DNA of 64,000 nucleotides from CBDDCQ01 sp965226285 (GCA_965226285.1 CBDDCQ010000005.1:744001-808000), one strand, 5' to 3'; shown: positions 47,111-56,088, numbered from the stretch's first letter. Notes: generated by a model not told the origin, from the sequence alone. A program made the numbers and translations.

Positions 47111-47141
47111 CAAAAGTAACCATATTTTAAATTTTTACAAA
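47111..47141 (-). promoter_or_regulatory. Promoter of the membrane-pair cassette, -33 element inside the repeat
   Basis: Minus strand -33 TTTG (47141-47138), 19-bp spacer, -7 TACTTTTG (47118-47111), 61 bases before ATG 47050. The sequence from -33 to the spacer (..TTTGTAAAAATTTAAAATAT) is identical to that at 43558-43576; similarity ends before the -7 box. Confidence 0.65.
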
Positions 47142-47289
47142 TTATTTTTCATTTACCAACGCCAAGCCTCCTCTAAATAGCCACCTACACCGCCTGTTTT
47201 GCCACTTCCAAAAGCCGTTCACTCTCTTTTTTAAGTGCAAAACTTTTTTCTATTTTTTGGGGGATTTGGGTTTGGCTTTTCGTTGATGA
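47122..47289 (-). repeat. HsdS-like tail repeat D
   Basis: Minus strand: SSTKSQTQIPQKIEKSFAL, KKESERLLEVAKQAV, stop, VAI, stop, then the GGCGTTGGTAAATG block and the shared -33 element. It is closest to tail A, and the similarity of the two continues upstream through the RNA element and the Abi_2 3' end, so A and D come from a larger duplication. Confidence 0.75.
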
Positions 47290-47393
47290 TAAAAAAAGCC
47301 CACTGTAATAAGTGGGCTAATACTATTTTAGAGTGCCAGTACGGCAGACAGGCAGGCAATGAATAGCAGGGCACTTTATATTTTGCAAATATA
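47290..47393 (-). ncRNA. Putative small structured RNA D
   Basis: Minus-strand -7 box TATATTTG (47393-47386), stem AGTGCC/GGCACT with a changed, longer loop containing TGCCTGCCTGTCTGCC, and the same terminator hairpin with seven T (about 47291-47316). Second copy of the element at 43738-43831. Confidence 0.5.
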
Positions 47394-47590
47394 AGTGATA
47401 AATTTTATTCTGGCAATATTTTAACTGTTAAAATGTTTTGCAAAATCTTAATTTAAAAATCATAACCTATTTTTTGCTCTATAATTTTTTTATATCCTTG
47501 TTTTTAGCATTTTTTATAAACAATTCATTTATTTGTATTTTTTTCTAAATCGTTCTTTCTCTTCTCTGAAACCACATCTAAAAGTTGTTA
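47394..47590 (-). pseudogene. Remnant of an Abi_2 gene 3' end
   Basis: It matches the 3' end and downstream spacer of the Abi_2 gene at 43832-44005 (minus strand VVSEKRKNDLEKN), with a 4-base insertion that breaks the frame. Similarity ends near 47585, where an unrelated plus-strand gene remnant begins. Confidence 0.8.
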
Positions 47591-47913
47591 CACGTTTTCC
47601 CAGAAAGCCCAAACGGTGCGAAACCATGGTCTGAATAGATGAAGCAAAAAATGGGAGTTTGGCTTGTAGATGCAGTAGCTAAAACCAAAGAAAGAGTAAT
47701 TACAGACATTCCTAAAAGTGTTGCTTCAGGTGGTAGTATTGTAGGTTTTGTTAGAACTGATAGTAAAGTTTATATCCCTGTAATTTATCAAACTTCGGGA
47801 AAAACTACCAAATCAGAGCAGTAGAGCTATGATATCAAGACAGGTAAAGTGGAAAAAGTATTTACCATTAAAGGTTATAACTACCACGAGTTTGTAAAAT
47901 TAGGTAATGACTA
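47591..47913 (+). pseudogene. Decayed 3' end of an exported-protein gene (DUF4374-like?)
   Basis: One frame reads HVFPESPNGAKPWSE, stop, MKQKMGVWLVDAVAKTKERV ... SGGSIVGFVRTDSKVYIPVI, stop, SYDIKTGKVEKVFTIKGYN .. LGND. Two in-frame TAG codons and the missing 5' part mark it as a remnant. The SYDIKTGK/beta-propeller-like character and the TonB receptor behind it recall DUF4374 proteins of iron-uptake loci; this assignment is weak. Confidence 0.55.
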
Positions 47914-47944
47914 ATTTTTGATGTAAAAATATATTATATTTAAC

Positions 47945-48136
47945 TCAATATTTTGTTTAATTTAAAATTTGTTTCTTTATATTTATTAATTCTAATTATA
48001 AATAATAATTAGCTTAAACAAATTTAATTTATTTGCACTTGTCTTATACTGTTTTTTTACAGTAGTAAGTTATGCACAAGAAATCCTTATCAATAAAGAT
48101 ACTTTGCAATTAGAAGAGGTAACGGTAAGTGCCTCT
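47945..48136 (+). pseudogene. Duplicated 5' fragment of the TonB receptor gene
   Basis: The leader and first ~43 codons of the receptor at 48240 occur here 232 bp earlier with substitutions (for example the ATG is lost and SRIDKD reads LINKD). Similarity ends sharply at GTGCCTCT (48136 versus 48368). It is the same kind of event as at 12438-12588. Confidence 0.85.
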
Positions 48137-48239
48137 GCTTTTTTACATAATATGATTTCAAAAAATATGTAAAAAGTTGTTTTTTGTTTAATTAAAGTTT
48201 GTTTCTTTGTATTTTTATTAATTTTAATTCTAAATAAAA

Positions 48240-50429
48240 ATGATCTTAAAACAAATTAATTTATTCGCACTTGTCTTATACTGTTTTTTTACAGTAGTAA
48301 GTTATGCACAAGAAAGCCGTATCGATAAAGATACTTTGCAATTAGAAGAGGTAACGGTAAGTGCCTCTAAAACGGGGCTTAAAAACCAATTAAAAGTTCC
48401 TATGTCCGTTAAGGCTATAGGGGCAAAAAAGGTAAAAGATCTTCAAATTCAAAATGTAAATGAACTTGGGCGTATCTCGCCTAATTTTCAGACCTACGAT
48501 GATGGTGGTGGGCTTTTCCCTATTTTTTCTTCTCGTGGTGTTTTTACCATTGAGCAAAACCCTGTAATGGGTATTTATATAGATGATGTACCTGTTTTTG
48601 ATACCTTTACCATAAATAACGAACTTTCTAATATAGAAAATATAGAAGTGATAAAAGGTGGACAAGGAATGCTTTATGGTCGTAGTTCCATCGCTGGGGT
48701 AATTAAAATAACTACCAAACAATCCACGAATAAGACTGCTTTAAAGGCTAAATTGGGTTTAGGAAATTTAGCGCAAAAAACAGGGGATATCCATTTTCAA
48801 AAACCCATAGTAGCCGATAAACTTTTCTTAGGGGCTAATTTGTATTATAACAAAAGAGATGGTTATGTTAAAAACGATTATACCAACGTGGATTTACTCA
48901 ATATGGATGTTTTATCTGGCGGTATCAATTTGCGGTTTCTCGCCAATGATCTTCTAAAAATGACCTTGAGAAGCAGCTTGAGAAAGTCTCAAATGTATGC
49001 TTATGCACTCATTGGAGGAAGGAGTAAAAAACAAGATTTTTTTGAAGATCAAAAGAAAAATAACTCTTATAAATTATCTTATAACACGGAAGGGAATTAC
49101 AAGCGTATTGCCAGTAATAATTCTTTTAATGTTGAGTACAATGCTACTAATTTTGATGTTAATGCCATTACTACCTTACAATATGCTAATTTAGATAAAG
49201 TAGGTGAGGATTTTGATTGGTCAACGGCTGATGTATCTTCTACTGATAATTATTACACCAATAATAACTTTTCCCAAGAACTTCGTTTTAACTCAAAAAG
49301 CGATAGTAAAGTACAGTGGTTAGCAGGTGTTTTTATTCATTATTTGTACAATAATAATAAGACCACTCTTAATAATGGTAAAGCGGGTGCAGCCAGATAT
49401 ACGGGTACTGATGCTGCTCAGTTTCCTTATAGTCGTGTTACAGATGCAAAAGTAAGTCAACTGGGGTTTGCAGGATTTACTAATTTTGAATATGCACTTA
49501 CAGATGCCTTTAAATTAAGTGTAGGAATTCGTTACGAGCAAGAATACTTTAATATGGATGTGCAAAAATACCATACTAAAAATGGAACCCGTTTTACTCA
49601 CAATGGGGCTGCACTAAAATTAAATAACGACAACTATGATACTAAGGTTAATTTTAGAGCGTTTTCTTACAAAGCCGGTTTTTCTTATGATATTGGGAAA
49701 GATAAATTACTTTGGGCAAGTGTTAGTAGAGGTTATCGTCCAGGAGGTGTAAACAGCTTTGGAGAAAAAGATTCTGAAGTTTTTCAGCCAGAATTTTCTT
49801 TTACCACAGAACTTGGTTTTAAAGGTAAGTTTTTTAATAACCGTGTAAGAGGAGATATAACAGCCTTCTATACTGATTACACAGATCAGCAAGTGTTCAA
49901 TGTTACCAACCCTAGAACTTTTGCCGCTGCTAAAATGAATTTAGGAAATAGCCGTAGCTATGGGTTAGAATTTGATGGAACGTTTTTACTCAATCGCAAT
50001 TTTACTTTTGATGCTTCTGTAGGTTATTTAGACACTAAAATTACCAATTTTGAGGTAACCGCAGGTTTCCCTGCTAAAAAAATAGACTATAAAGGTAAAC
50101 GTCAACCTTATTCCCCCAGAGGAAATGCTGCTGCGGGGCTTCGTTATCAAGCCTATTTTAGCGACGATATACATCTTTCATCTTATATTGATTACCAGTA
50201 TCAAACCACCATTTATTTTGACTATGGCAATGAGATAAGTCAGGAGGCTTATGGACTTTTAAACGCTATGTTGGATTTGAGTTATAAAAATTATACGTTG
50301 AGCCTTTGGGCTAAAAATTTAACCAATAAAGTTTATTTTAGCTATGGTTATGGTATGTTAGGCGTTTATAATTTTATGTCCTATGGATTGCCAAGAACTT
50401 TTGGTGCCACTATTTCGGCAACTTTTTAG
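48240..50429 (+). CDS. TonB-dependent outer membrane receptor, siderophore-type
   Basis: 729 residues: signal peptide (..VVSYAQ), a TonB-box-like start (DTLQLEEVTVSASK), plug (LGRISPNFQTYDDGG ... IDDVPVFDTF ... IEVIKGGQGMLYGRSSIAGV) and a 22-strand-type barrel with terminal Phe (GATISATF). The overall form resembles pesticin/yersiniabactin receptor-type proteins. Ligand unknown. Followed by ABC exporter genes on the same strand. Confidence 0.9.
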   Translation: MILKQINLFALVLYCFFTVVSYAQESRIDKDTLQLEEVTVSASKTGLKNQLKVPMSVKAIGAKKVKDLQIQNVNELGRISPNFQTYDDGGGLFPIFSSRGVFTIEQNPVMGIYIDDVPVFDTFTINNELSNIENIEVIKGGQGMLYGRSSIAGVIKITTKQSTNKTALKAKLGLGNLAQKTGDIHFQKPIVADKLFLGANLYYNKRDGYVKNDYTNVDLLNMDVLSGGINLRFLANDLLKMTLRSSLRKSQMYAYALIGGRSKKQDFFEDQKKNNSYKLSYNTEGNYKRIASNNSFNVEYNATNFDVNAITTLQYANLDKVGEDFDWSTADVSSTDNYYTNNNFSQELRFNSKSDSKVQWLAGVFIHYLYNNNKTTLNNGKAGAARYTGTDAAQFPYSRVTDAKVSQLGFAGFTNFEYALTDAFKLSVGIRYEQEYFNMDVQKYHTKNGTRFTHNGAALKLNNDNYDTKVNFRAFSYKAGFSYDIGKDKLLWASVSRGYRPGGVNSFGEKDSEVFQPEFSFTTELGFKGKFFNNRVRGDITAFYTDYTDQQVFNVTNPRTFAAAKMNLGNSRSYGLEFDGTFLLNRNFTFDASVGYLDTKITNFEVTAGFPAKKIDYKGKRQPYSPRGNAAAGLRYQAYFSDDIHLSSYIDYQYQTTIYFDYGNEISQEAYGLLNAMLDLSYKNYTLSLWAKNLTNKVYFSYGYGMLGVYNFMSYGLPRTFGATISATF

Positions 50430-50520
50430 GTTTAATACCTAATTATTTATTAGACCGTTGATGGACTAGAACCATTACTAAAATAACTTATAATTTATCT
50501 TTTAATAAATTCTTACAAAA

Positions 50521-51396
50521 ATGAGACTAAAAATTAAAAATTTATCAAAAACCTATGGTAATGGCGTAAAGGCATTACAGGGTGTTTCTTTAGAAATAGA
50601 AACGGGAATGTTTGGTCTTTTGGGGCAAAATGGAGCAGGCAAATCTACTTTGATGTATATCATTGCAACACTCCAAACACCTGATACGGGTAGTATTTTA
50701 TTTGACGATATAGATATTATAAAGCAACCTGAAAAATTACGACAAGTGTTAGGCTACTTGCCTCAAGAGTTTGGGGTTTATCCCAATACCACTGCGGAGG
50801 AACTACTGCTGCATTTGGCACAAATGAAAGGCATCCAAACAAAATCGGATAGAAAAGAACAAGTAGCCTATTTACTGGAAAAAGTAAATCTTTACGATGT
50901 TCGTAAAAAAAGGTTGGACACCTATTCTGGGGGTATGAAACAACGTTTTGGTATTGCACAAGCACTTTTGGGCAATCCCAAATTACTCATCGTAGATGAG
51001 CCTACCGCAGGTCTAGATCCGCTGGAACGTAACCGTTTTTATAATTTACTGGCAAGTTTGGGCGAAAAAATAGTAGTTGTCTTGTCCACGCATATAGTAG
51101 AGGATGTAAGTACCCTTTGCAATGATATGGCAATTATAGGTAGTGGTAAGGTATTGCTTGGTGGTAGTCCTTCAAAGTTAGAGAAAAACTTAGAAGGCAA
51201 TTTGTGGGAAAAGCAAATTCCCCAAGAACAGACAAAAGATTATGAAAAGCGGTTCAATGTTATCAGCTCTTATTTTCATTTGGGTGAACAACGTATTTGT
51301 GTACTATCGGATACCCAACCCGAAGAGGGTTTTATCGCAAAACCGCCCAGTTTGGAATCCGTTTATTTTAAAGTACTTAAAGACCTTAAACGATAA
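50521..51396 (+). CDS. ABC transporter ATP-binding protein
   Basis: 291 residues with Walker A GLLGQNGAGKST, Q-loop LPQEFGVYPN, signature YSGGMKQRFGIAQALLG, Walker B LLIVDEPTAGLDP and H-loop STHIVED. CcmA/drug-exporter type ATPase. It pairs with the permease gene that starts 5 bases after its stop. Confidence 0.94.
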   Translation: MRLKIKNLSKTYGNGVKALQGVSLEIETGMFGLLGQNGAGKSTLMYIIATLQTPDTGSILFDDIDIIKQPEKLRQVLGYLPQEFGVYPNTTAEELLLHLAQMKGIQTKSDRKEQVAYLLEKVNLYDVRKKRLDTYSGGMKQRFGIAQALLGNPKLLIVDEPTAGLDPLERNRFYNLLASLGEKIVVVLSTHIVEDVSTLCNDMAIIGSGKVLLGGSPSKLEKNLEGNLWEKQIPQEQTKDYEKRFNVISSYFHLGEQRICVLSDTQPEEGFIAKPPSLESVYFKVLKDLKR

Positions 51397-51400
51397 AGAA

Positions 51401-54400
51401 ATGATTGGAAAAATAATTGCTTACGAACTTAAAAAACGTATTTTTAGCCCCATTAGTTTATTGCTTTTGGCAATAATGATTTTTCAAGGCATTTGGTACA
51501 CCAAAGGAGGCTATGAGATGTATCAAAGTGCTGGAGTTTATGCTAATTCCGCTGCGAGTTTTTATCAAAATTTAGCAGGAGGTGGGATGTTGCTTGTTAT
51601 CATTGTGGCGATGTTTACGACAGCTACTATTTACAAAGATCATCAGCACGGTACGGCTCATTGGTTATTTGCTTACCCTATGGGCGATAAATCCTTTTTT
51701 GTAGGGCGTTTTATAACCGCCTATCTCTACAATGCTTTTTTGGGTATTGGTTATTGTGTGGGCTTATTATTAACGCCTTACAGCGGTATAGCTCCCCCAG
51801 AAGCTTTTGGACCTATGCCCGTTACTCAAATTTTTCACGGTTATTTTTGTTTGCTACTGCCCAATTTATTTTTGATGACCGCTATGATTTTTGCCTTTGT
51901 TATAAGGCTTAAAACCGCTATATCGGGTTATGCAGCGATGATTATTTTGGTGATTATCTTTTTAGTGATGGTGGTCTCCTCTGAAGTGCAAGTAAATTTA
52001 TTTCAGCTACTAGCAGACCCTTTTGGTTATGTGCCTGTAAGGCATTGGATTTCTTATTTAGATGATGCCACCAAAAACACAATGTTTTTGCATTTTGAGG
52101 GTTATTTGCTTTGGAATAAGTTAGGATGGTTTGGTATAGCTCTTTTATTGTTTCTTATGAGTTGTTATAAATTCTCCTTTATTTCTTTTTATCAAAAGAA
52201 GGTAAAGCACAAAAAAGACAAACCGCTTATGGATACTACTTCTGTACCATTAAAGGTAAAAAAAGCCTCCCCTTCACTTTGTTTTAATGGTTTTTCCAAT
52301 TTTAAAAAAATGCTTGGATTGGTATGGGTTAACTATCTAAACATTGTTCGCCCTCGTTCTTTTAAATTGATTTTAGGACTTATTTTGCTGATGGTTGCTA
52401 TGCAAAATCTACTTTATAATGCGACTTATTACATAGGTCCACAACAACCCATTACTTCTAATTACACCCTTTCTAGGCTTACTTTGGGAGTGATGCTTAT
52501 GATTCTTTTGATGGTTTGGTCTGGAGAGTTGTTTTTTAAATCTAAAATATATCGTATCAAACCTATTTTAGACGCTATGCCACTTCCGCTTTGGTGCCAA
52601 AAAATAGCCCAGCTTATCTCCTGTTATTTATTAGCCTTTACTTTGCCGTTGTTCTTTATCCTGTTGGGAATTGGTTCTCAAATTATACAAGGAGGTATTA
52701 GAAGTATAGATATAGAACAATATCTACATCATATGATGGGGTACCAGTGGGGTTGGCTTACTTATGTTTTGATGATTTCAGTTACTTTTTTTATAGCAGG
52801 GATTACCAATCATCGTTTTGCAACTCATATTTTAAGCGTTTTCTTTTTGATGACCACTATTCTTTCCTTTGAATTTGGGCTTGCAGAAAATCTTCGTTAT
52901 GGTTATGGTTTACCTCCCGGCGTTGAAGATTTTTCAGAAATGAACGGCTATGGTATTTTTAATAAGGCAAATTTCTGGTATTTTCTTATGTGGCTTTCTC
53001 TGGCTTTGTTTTTGGTTTTTATGGGTGTTTTATTTTTTAATAGAGGGCTTAAAAGTTGGAGACAAAAATTCTCTTTTAGAAACAAGCAGTTAAATATTGG
53101 GGGTAAAATAGTTGCTATGTTATTTTTAGGAGGATTTTTTTACTTACAATTTTTTATAAAGGAACAGACCATTGGTAAAGGTAATTTTGTCCCAACATCT
53201 GTGGAGGAAGCGGATAAAACCCACTACGAAAAAAAATACGCTTACCTAAAAACAAAAAATTTCCCAAAATATAAAGGAATTAAAGGAACTTTTCATTTTT
53301 TTCCCAATGAGCGAAAAGTGGCTTTTAAGACGTATTTAACCCTATTAAATACAGGGGATACAACGATTGATAGTCTTTATTTAAAACTGCCCGATTTTGT
53401 TCGTTTTAGTGAAATAACCGTGAATGGACAAGCACTTAAAAAAGTGATAGATGATAAAAGACATTCAACTTCTGTTTACTTGTTTCGCAAACTGATGCAA
53501 GCGGGTGATACCTTGGTTTGCGTGGTAAAAGGCACTAAGGCTTATAGTGGGATTTCTCAAGCAGCCTTACAACAAGACATTATAGCAAATGGTTCTTTTG
53601 GTAGTATTTGGGATTTTCTGCCGCTTATTGGTTATGATGCTGAAAATATATTGAGCAATAATAGGGCTCGTAGGGAAAATGGATTGTCTGATTTAGCAGC
53701 TAAAATGCCTTTGTTTACCAATGAGCAAGCAGCTAAACAATTATTTAAAAATCCTGATGCCCTTTCCCTTAGTGTTGATGTTACAGTAAGTACCACTAAA
53801 GGACAAACACCTTTTGCTTCAGGTAAAAAAATACTTACGCAAAAAAAACAAAATCGCATGTTTACTCGCTTTATTGCAAATACAAATGACCCTTCAAAAG
53901 TATATTTAGGTAGTGCTAAGTATGTCGCAGTAGCGGGGCAAGTAGGAACAATTAAAACTAATTTTTATTACGATACACGGCATAATTATAATATTGATTT
54001 TTTTAAAAAATTACTTCAAAAAGTTTTTGCTTTCTATCAAAACAACATAGATGCTACTTATCCTTTTGATACTTTTAACCTCTATGAAATACCATCTTAT
54101 GGTGCTGATTTCTATAGTTTCTCAAATGGTATTGCACTAAGCGAAAATCAAGGTTGGTTTGCGGATTTATCTGGTAAAAAGGAGCAGGCTTATGTTTATT
54201 TGTCTTTTGCGAGTGCCATTTTTCAGCACTGGATACAATCCAATATAAAAATAGCCAATGTGCAGGGTGCGGATAATTTACGCACAGGGCTTGCAGATGC
54301 TTTTGGGCTTTGTTTTTTAGCAGCTCATTTTGATAAAAAGTGGGTGGAATATATCTTAGAAAAGAAAAAAGATCAATATATCCGTTTAAAAAATGAGGAT

Positions 54401-54589
54401 TTTGCTCAAAGCCCTGATTGGAAAATAGTAGATGAAACCGATTATATAGCCAGTAATAAATCATCGGTGGAGCTTTATAAATTGTTGATGATTAAGGGTG
54501 GTAAAAAAGCGATTAAAAACTGGATAGCTATTTTAAAAAATCTACCACAACCAGTGGTTTTTAATGATTTTTTTAAAGAAATTAAATAA
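51401..54589 (+). CDS. ABC permease fused to an M1-peptidase-like domain lacking the zinc motif
   Basis: 1,062 residues from ATG 51401. The N-terminal two thirds hold two sets of about six membrane helices (ABC-2 type permease). The C-terminal ~400 residues resemble the M1 aminopeptidase domain found fused to such permeases in Bacteroidota (FPNERKVAFKTYLTLLNTGD ... YPFDTFNLYEIPSYG). Where the HExxH helix should be, the sequence reads SFASAIFQHWIQSN, so zinc ligands and the catalytic Glu are missing. It overlaps the DoxX-like gene by one base. It probably exports an unknown substrate, with the domain acting as a sensor or binding module. Confidence 0.85.
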   Translation: MIGKIIAYELKKRIFSPISLLLLAIMIFQGIWYTKGGYEMYQSAGVYANSAASFYQNLAGGGMLLVIIVAMFTTATIYKDHQHGTAHWLFAYPMGDKSFFVGRFITAYLYNAFLGIGYCVGLLLTPYSGIAPPEAFGPMPVTQIFHGYFCLLLPNLFLMTAMIFAFVIRLKTAISGYAAMIILVIIFLVMVVSSEVQVNLFQLLADPFGYVPVRHWISYLDDATKNTMFLHFEGYLLWNKLGWFGIALLLFLMSCYKFSFISFYQKKVKHKKDKPLMDTTSVPLKVKKASPSLCFNGFSNFKKMLGLVWVNYLNIVRPRSFKLILGLILLMVAMQNLLYNATYYIGPQQPITSNYTLSRLTLGVMLMILLMVWSGELFFKSKIYRIKPILDAMPLPLWCQKIAQLISCYLLAFTLPLFFILLGIGSQIIQGGIRSIDIEQYLHHMMGYQWGWLTYVLMISVTFFIAGITNHRFATHILSVFFLMTTILSFEFGLAENLRYGYGLPPGVEDFSEMNGYGIFNKANFWYFLMWLSLALFLVFMGVLFFNRGLKSWRQKFSFRNKQLNIGGKIVAMLFLGGFFYLQFFIKEQTIGKGNFVPTSVEEADKTHYEKKYAYLKTKNFPKYKGIKGTFHFFPNERKVAFKTYLTLLNTGDTTIDSLYLKLPDFVRFSEITVNGQALKKVIDDKRHSTSVYLFRKLMQAGDTLVCVVKGTKAYSGISQAALQQDIIANGSFGSIWDFLPLIGYDAENILSNNRARRENGLSDLAAKMPLFTNEQAAKQLFKNPDALSLSVDVTVSTTKGQTPFASGKKILTQKKQNRMFTRFIANTNDPSKVYLGSAKYVAVAGQVGTIKTNFYYDTRHNYNIDFFKKLLQKVFAFYQNNIDATYPFDTFNLYEIPSYGADFYSFSNGIALSENQGWFADLSGKKEQAYVYLSFASAIFQHWIQSNIKIANVQGADNLRTGLADAFGLCFLAAHFDKKWVEYILEKKKDQYIRLKNEDFAQSPDWKIVDETDYIASNKSSVELYKLLMIKGGKKAIKNWIAILKNLPQPVVFNDFFKEIK

Positions 54590-54999
54590 TGAAATATTTT
54601 TTAATCATATTGAGATTATTGATTTCCTTGTTGTTTGTTTATGCAGGAGTAGAAAAATTATTCTTACCTTATGATCCTTCAGTTTTTAAAGCAAATCAAG
54701 AGTTGGCAGATCCTTTGTTTTTTGAGTTTTATAACTTGTTGCAAAATGCGGGTTTTCTTTTTTTTGTAGGTGTTTGCCAGATGATTTGTGGAATATTGCT
54801 ATTTTTTCGCAAAACGCATATTTTAGGTTTTGTAATGCTTTTTCCACTCATTTTATGTTTGTGGATGGTACATATCTTTATTTCAAAATATACACCTTAT
54901 ATTATTTTTGATGGCGTTATTTTGATGATAACTTGTTTTTTTATCATTCGTCATTTATGGATTAAAAAAAGCGGTTTAACCCTTAGTTTAATCGATTAA
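54589..54999 (+). CDS. DoxX/MauE-like membrane protein
   Basis: 136 residues with four membrane helices. The start ILRLLISLLFVYAGVEKLF is typical of DoxX-like and MauE-like proteins, whose roles are mostly unknown (some in redox or respiration). The ATG overlaps the stop of the permease gene (TAATG). Confidence 0.8.
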   Translation: MKYFLIILRLLISLLFVYAGVEKLFLPYDPSVFKANQELADPLFFEFYNLLQNAGFLFFVGVCQMICGILLFFRKTHILGFVMLFPLILCLWMVHIFISKYTPYIIFDGVILMITCFFIIRHLWIKKSGLTLSLID

Positions 55000-55015
55000 A
55001 ACAAACGTAAAGAAC

Positions 55016-55156
55016 ATGGAAGCAATTATTTTAAAAATAGGATACTTCGTATTGATAATCGGTAGTTTTATCATAAGGTATCCACATGAGCAACGCAATA
55101 AAGCTAACCTAATCATAGATAGCCAAAAGAACACCTTGGGTTTAGATTTTCGTTGA
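55016..55156 (+). pseudogene. Truncated isoprenylcysteine carboxyl methyltransferase-like gene
   Basis: An open frame from ATG 55016 encodes GYFVLIIGSFIIRYPHEQRN then KANLIIDSQKNTLG, matching the N-terminus of bacterial ICMT-like membrane methyltransferases (about 200 residues). The frame then enters the repeat element at 55138 and stops at 55156. The rest of the gene is not found downstream. Confidence 0.65.
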
Positions 55157-55251
55157 TGATAAAAAAAGTCCACTGTAAAAGTAGGCTAATACTATTTTAG
55201 AGTGCAGTACTAAAGCTTTAAGAATAGCAGGGCACTTTATATTTTGCAAAT
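55138..55251 (-). repeat. Decayed copy E of the structured RNA element
   Basis: It matches elements A (43738-43831) and D (47290-47393) plus the first ~25 bases of the HsdS-like tail. The -7 box is damaged (TAATTTG) and the terminator stem has mismatches (AGCCTACT / AGTGGACT). It interrupts the ICMT-like gene, so the element reached a place without the rest of the cassette. Confidence 0.8.
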
Positions 55252-55690
55252 TAGGCAAAGAAACTCAAGGTTTGGCATTCTTGACTATAAAAAAATCAAG
55301 AATGCTTCACCAAGAGACCTATGAAAAGGACCTATAAAATATTTATCAGCAAATATAGTTTTTTTTTGACAAAAAAAGCAAAAACATTTTATTTTTTCTC
55401 CACCAATTTCACCCCCTCCATTTTAGTTTATAGATTTATTCTTCAATGCTATGGGGCAATTTATTGTATTTCATTGTTTTTTTGTTTATTACCCTCCCCA
55501 ATCACTTTATAAAAAGCGAAGACCTGCCGATTTGAGCATTGTAAAGAGGCTTGGCAGGTACTATTGGAGGCAAATATACAATGGGTTAATGGTTAATTAT
55601 TAATGTTGTTTTTTTGCTGTTTTTATTGCGAAACTTTTATTTTTTATCACATCTTCCCTCATTAACCATTAATATTTAACTTCCCCACCA
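55252..55690. other. Gene-free region with hairpins and a minus-strand promoter box
   Basis: GCATTCTTGA/TCAAGAATGC hairpin at 55275-55305; a CCTGCC/GGCAGG stem at about 55525-55556; and a minus-strand TATATTTG at 55578-55571 that would transcribe through that stem. This could be a small RNA, but no known family fits. The short open frame at 55321-55512 has no coding character. Confidence 0.4.
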
Positions 55691-55695
55691 CCGCT

Positions 55696-55932
55696 TCACT
55701 TCTTAATAGGTACTCTTACTGTACTACCATCAGTTTTAATAGTTAATTTAATATATTCGTTAGAATACCAACCTGGGTATTCTACAGTAACTTCGCCTAG
55801 ACCCTTTTCAGCTATGAGCTTTATTAAACTTTCAATATTTTCTACATTTACTGGTTTTTTAGGTATTAGTCCACAACTACTTACGAGAAGTACTAAAAAT
55901 AATACTTTTGATTTAATAATTAATTTTTTCAT
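55696..55932 (-). CDS. Small lipoprotein, unknown, shared signal peptide
   Basis: 78 residues with lipobox LVSSC. The first 20 residues (MKKLIIKSKVLFLVLLVSSC) are almost identical to those of the lipoprotein at 59621-59878, while the mature parts are unrelated. The mature part ends in a beta-rich segment (YIKLTIKTDGSTVRVPIKK). A -7 box TATATTTG lies at 55971-55964 on the minus strand. Confidence 0.72.
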   Translation of the reverse strand: MKKLIIKSKVLFLVLLVSSCGLIPKKPVNVENIESLIKLIAEKGLGEVTVEYPGWYSNEYIKLTIKTDGSTVRVPIKK

Positions 55933-56088
55933 GATATATGTCTATTTGTTTATTAATATTATACAAATATATATATTATTTTGATATATGTATGAAAAAT
56001 AATTTATTTTTTATTATTAGTAAATATTGGAAATGGCTTTGTTGAAGTTTATTCCAGAAAATAATATAGACAAGGGTTTTTTATATTT

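Noticed and set aside
43558..47393. Repeats as integron attC sites
   Set aside because: No GTTRRRY core sites or integrase were seen, and the repeats are coding-type HsdS-like sequence with a terminator hairpin. Only the array-like order resembles an integron.
47639..47913. TAG read-through or recoded amino acid in the exported-protein remnant
   Set aside because: Two in-frame TAGs, missing 5' half and location between two repeat blocks fit decay better than recoding.
51242..51400. Longer N-terminus of the ABC permease
   Set aside because: The extension lies inside the ATPase gene in another frame; the ATG at 51401 gives a normal permease start five bases after the ATPase stop.
55525..55578. 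SRP (4.5S) or 6S RNA on the minus strand
   Set aside because: A promoter box and a CCTGCC/GGCAGG stem exist, but none of the conserved SRP loop bases or the 6S open-bubble form were found.
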